Assembly (NCBI GenBank): GCA_023245385.1 | Contig: JAHFKM010000052.1 | Location: forward strand, 1-5,943 | DNA from: an archaeon | Lineage (GTDB): Archaea; Nanobdellota; Nanobdellia; SCGC-AAA011-G17; GW2011-AR18 | Length of the DNA: 5,943 nt | Direction: 5' to 3' | Part shown: positions 5,050-5,943 of the stretch, piece by piece | How positions within the stretch are numbered: position 1 is the first letter of the stretch | Layout of the letters: each line of letters opens with the position of its first letter | The notes under the pieces: model-generated | The model's database searches: none | What the model saw: the letters and a program-made list of their open reading frames with translations, nothing else | Told to the model about the DNA's origin: nothing | Program-made: the position numbers and the translations under genes

Positions 5050-5943
5050 ATGTTGAGAAAAAAGAGTGTTTTAGTTAGTATGACCATTCTGTTCTTGTTT
5101 ATTCCAAGTGTTTTTGCGCAGGTGATAAGTCCTGCTCATGAGAGTTTGTATAATGTGTATACATTGTTTAGTGGGTGGATTGATTTTTTGTTATTTTTTT
5201 TAATTTTTGGTGCTGTGACGCGTTTGGTTTTGGAGAAAAAGTGGGGGGAGAATAGGTCTGTTACTATTTTACAGGTTTCGTTAAGTCTTGCGCTTTCTTT
5301 AAGTTTGGCTTTGTGGGAACGGCAGGCTGGGTTTTCTTTGGTGAGTATTGGTCCTTTTGCCTTAGTTCTATTAGTTCTTGCTGGTGTGTTTACGTTTTTT
5401 ACTTTTCAGGTGGGAAAGAAAGATGGGAAGGGAATGGAGAGTACGAGAATTTGGTTTATCTTGATTGTTGCTGCGATTTTTCTTTTTTTTTATTTATTGT
5501 ATCCTACGTGGATTCCTGGGATGGGTTATTTCGTTTTTGGGGATGTGACCTGGGCTGAAGCGTTTATTTCTTTGATGGAAGTGAGTTTAGTTGGTTTGCT
5601 GATGGTGATTGGTATTCGTGCCTTGCTTGCGCATGCTGGTGGAAATGGTGCGGGTGAGTGGCGTACTGTAGAACCGGTGTATGGGACTGGTGGTTTGGGA
5701 ATAATCTTGCTTGTTATCCTTGCTGGGTATTATTTGTTTAATAATTTTGGGTCTTGGGGTTTGGGAATTTTTATTCTTGTTTGTTTAGTGCTTGCGGGGG
5801 CTGGTTTGAAATCGTTTAAGAAAGGAAGTAAAAAAGAAAATAATCAGCAGACACCGAATTTAAGTGAAAGAAGAAATCAGAATCAGCAGACACCGAAGAA
5901 GCGTTCGTGGGGGGATAAAGTAGTAGAGTGGTGGAGTTCGAAT
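5050..5943 (+). CDS. Polytopic membrane protein with signal peptide, unknown function (3' end outside the window)
   Basis: The frame is open for 298 codons to the window edge, so the C-terminus is missing. Residues 1-23 look like a cleavable signal peptide (basic MLRKK, hydrophobic core, VFA before Q24). About seven hydrophobic segments follow, near 43-61, 72-89, 97-119, 133-151, 172-195, 215-231 and 235-252. After them comes a polar, Lys/Asn/Gln-rich tail (253-298) with a 13-residue repeat (NQQTPNLSERRNQ, then NQQTPKK...) and Trp-rich WGDKVVEWW (287-295). The loop GGNGAGEWRTVEPVYGTGG (197-215) is the most distinctive region. I recognise no family. The ATG at 5050 is preferred because it lies 26.5 bp from the TATA box and starts directly with the signal peptide. 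It is divergent from trm5 and probably shares its promoter. The long soluble part that may follow is unseen. Confidence 0.8.
   Translation, partial: MLRKKSVLVSMTILFLFIPSVFAQVISPAHESLYNVYTLFSGWIDFLLFFLIFGAVTRLVLEKKWGENRSVTILQVSLSLALSLSLALWERQAGFSLVSIGPFALVLLVLAGVFTFFTFQVGKKDGKGMESTRIWFILIVAAIFLFFYLLYPTWIPGMGYFVFGDVTWAEAFISLMEVSLVGLLMVIGIRALLAHAGGNGAGEWRTVEPVYGTGGLGIILLVILAGYYLFNNFGSWGLGIFILVCLVLAGAGLKSFKKGSKKENNQQTPNLSERRNQNQQTPKKRSWGDKVVEWWSSN
5842..5897 (+). repeat. Two copies of a 17-bp direct repeat, 39 bp apart, in the membrane protein gene
   Basis: AATCAGCAGACACCGAA occurs at 5842-5858 and exactly again at 5881-5897. The 39-bp period is 13 codons, so the repeat keeps frame and duplicates the peptide NQQTP in the disordered tail after the last membrane segment. 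The bases between the copies occur only once, so it is either a recent in-frame duplication or the start of a longer repeat array beyond the window. Confidence 0.8.

Noticed and set aside
4998..5087. 30-residue extension of the Trm5 frame
   Set aside because: It crosses the TATA box and the opposite gene's start; the D1 domain of Trm5 begins at the ATG at 4997.
5313..5558. Second plus-strand frame inside the membrane protein gene
   Set aside because: It is an out-of-frame shadow of the 298-codon open frame that starts at 5050 and has a signal peptide and promoter.
1..5943. CRISPR array, insertion sequence, tRNA or rRNA genes
   Set aside because: No regularly spaced repeats, transposase motifs, terminal inverted repeats or tRNA cloverleaf signatures were found on either strand.

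Overview
The window looks like a stretch of chromosome from an AT-rich archaeon, most likely a small-genome DPANN-type lineage (Woesearchaeota/Pacearchaeota-like). This is inferred from three things: an archaeal Trm5 tRNA methyltransferase, a HerA-type ATPase and a membrane-anchored archaeal FKBP; start codons placed about 26-30 bp from TATA boxes with no Shine-Dalgarno sequence (leaderless transcription); and T-rich tracts rather than hairpin terminators. No rRNA, tRNA, CRISPR array, transposase or integrase was seen.

Layout. (1) 1-453, minus: membrane-anchored FKBP-type prolyl isomerase, which ends early compared with the long archaeal forms. (2) 454-499: compact divergent promoter. (3) 500-1819, plus: HerA-like hexameric ATPase, followed by a T8 tract. 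(4) 1870-3797, minus: three genes of unknown function. One is a small N-terminally anchored protein (3363-3797). After a 134-bp gap come a 303-residue protein and a 146-residue protein separated by only 6 bp. The gap holds an unusually GC-rich stretch with a 19-codon ORF. (5) 3798-4007: intergenic region with a near-palindromic TATA box and a long inverted repeat. This is either a small RNA on the plus strand or part of the trm5 terminator region. (6) 4008-4997, minus: Trm5-like tRNA (guanine-37-N1)-methyltransferase. (7) 4998-5049: divergent promoter built on one palindromic TATA box exactly midway between two start codons. (8) 5050-5943, plus: signal-peptide-bearing protein with about seven membrane segments and a polar tail, running off the window.

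How the genes relate. Trm5 (tRNA modification), HerA-like ATPase (DNA translocation) and FKBP (protein folding at the membrane) are housekeeping functions with no evident shared pathway. The likely co-expressed units are the pair 3228-1870, perhaps with 3797-3363 upstream, and the two divergent pairs FKBP/HerA and Trm5/membrane protein. The least explained parts are the three-gene unknown cluster, the inverted-repeat locus at 3869-3975 and the truncated membrane protein gene. No complete, recognisable new system can be claimed from the sequence alone.
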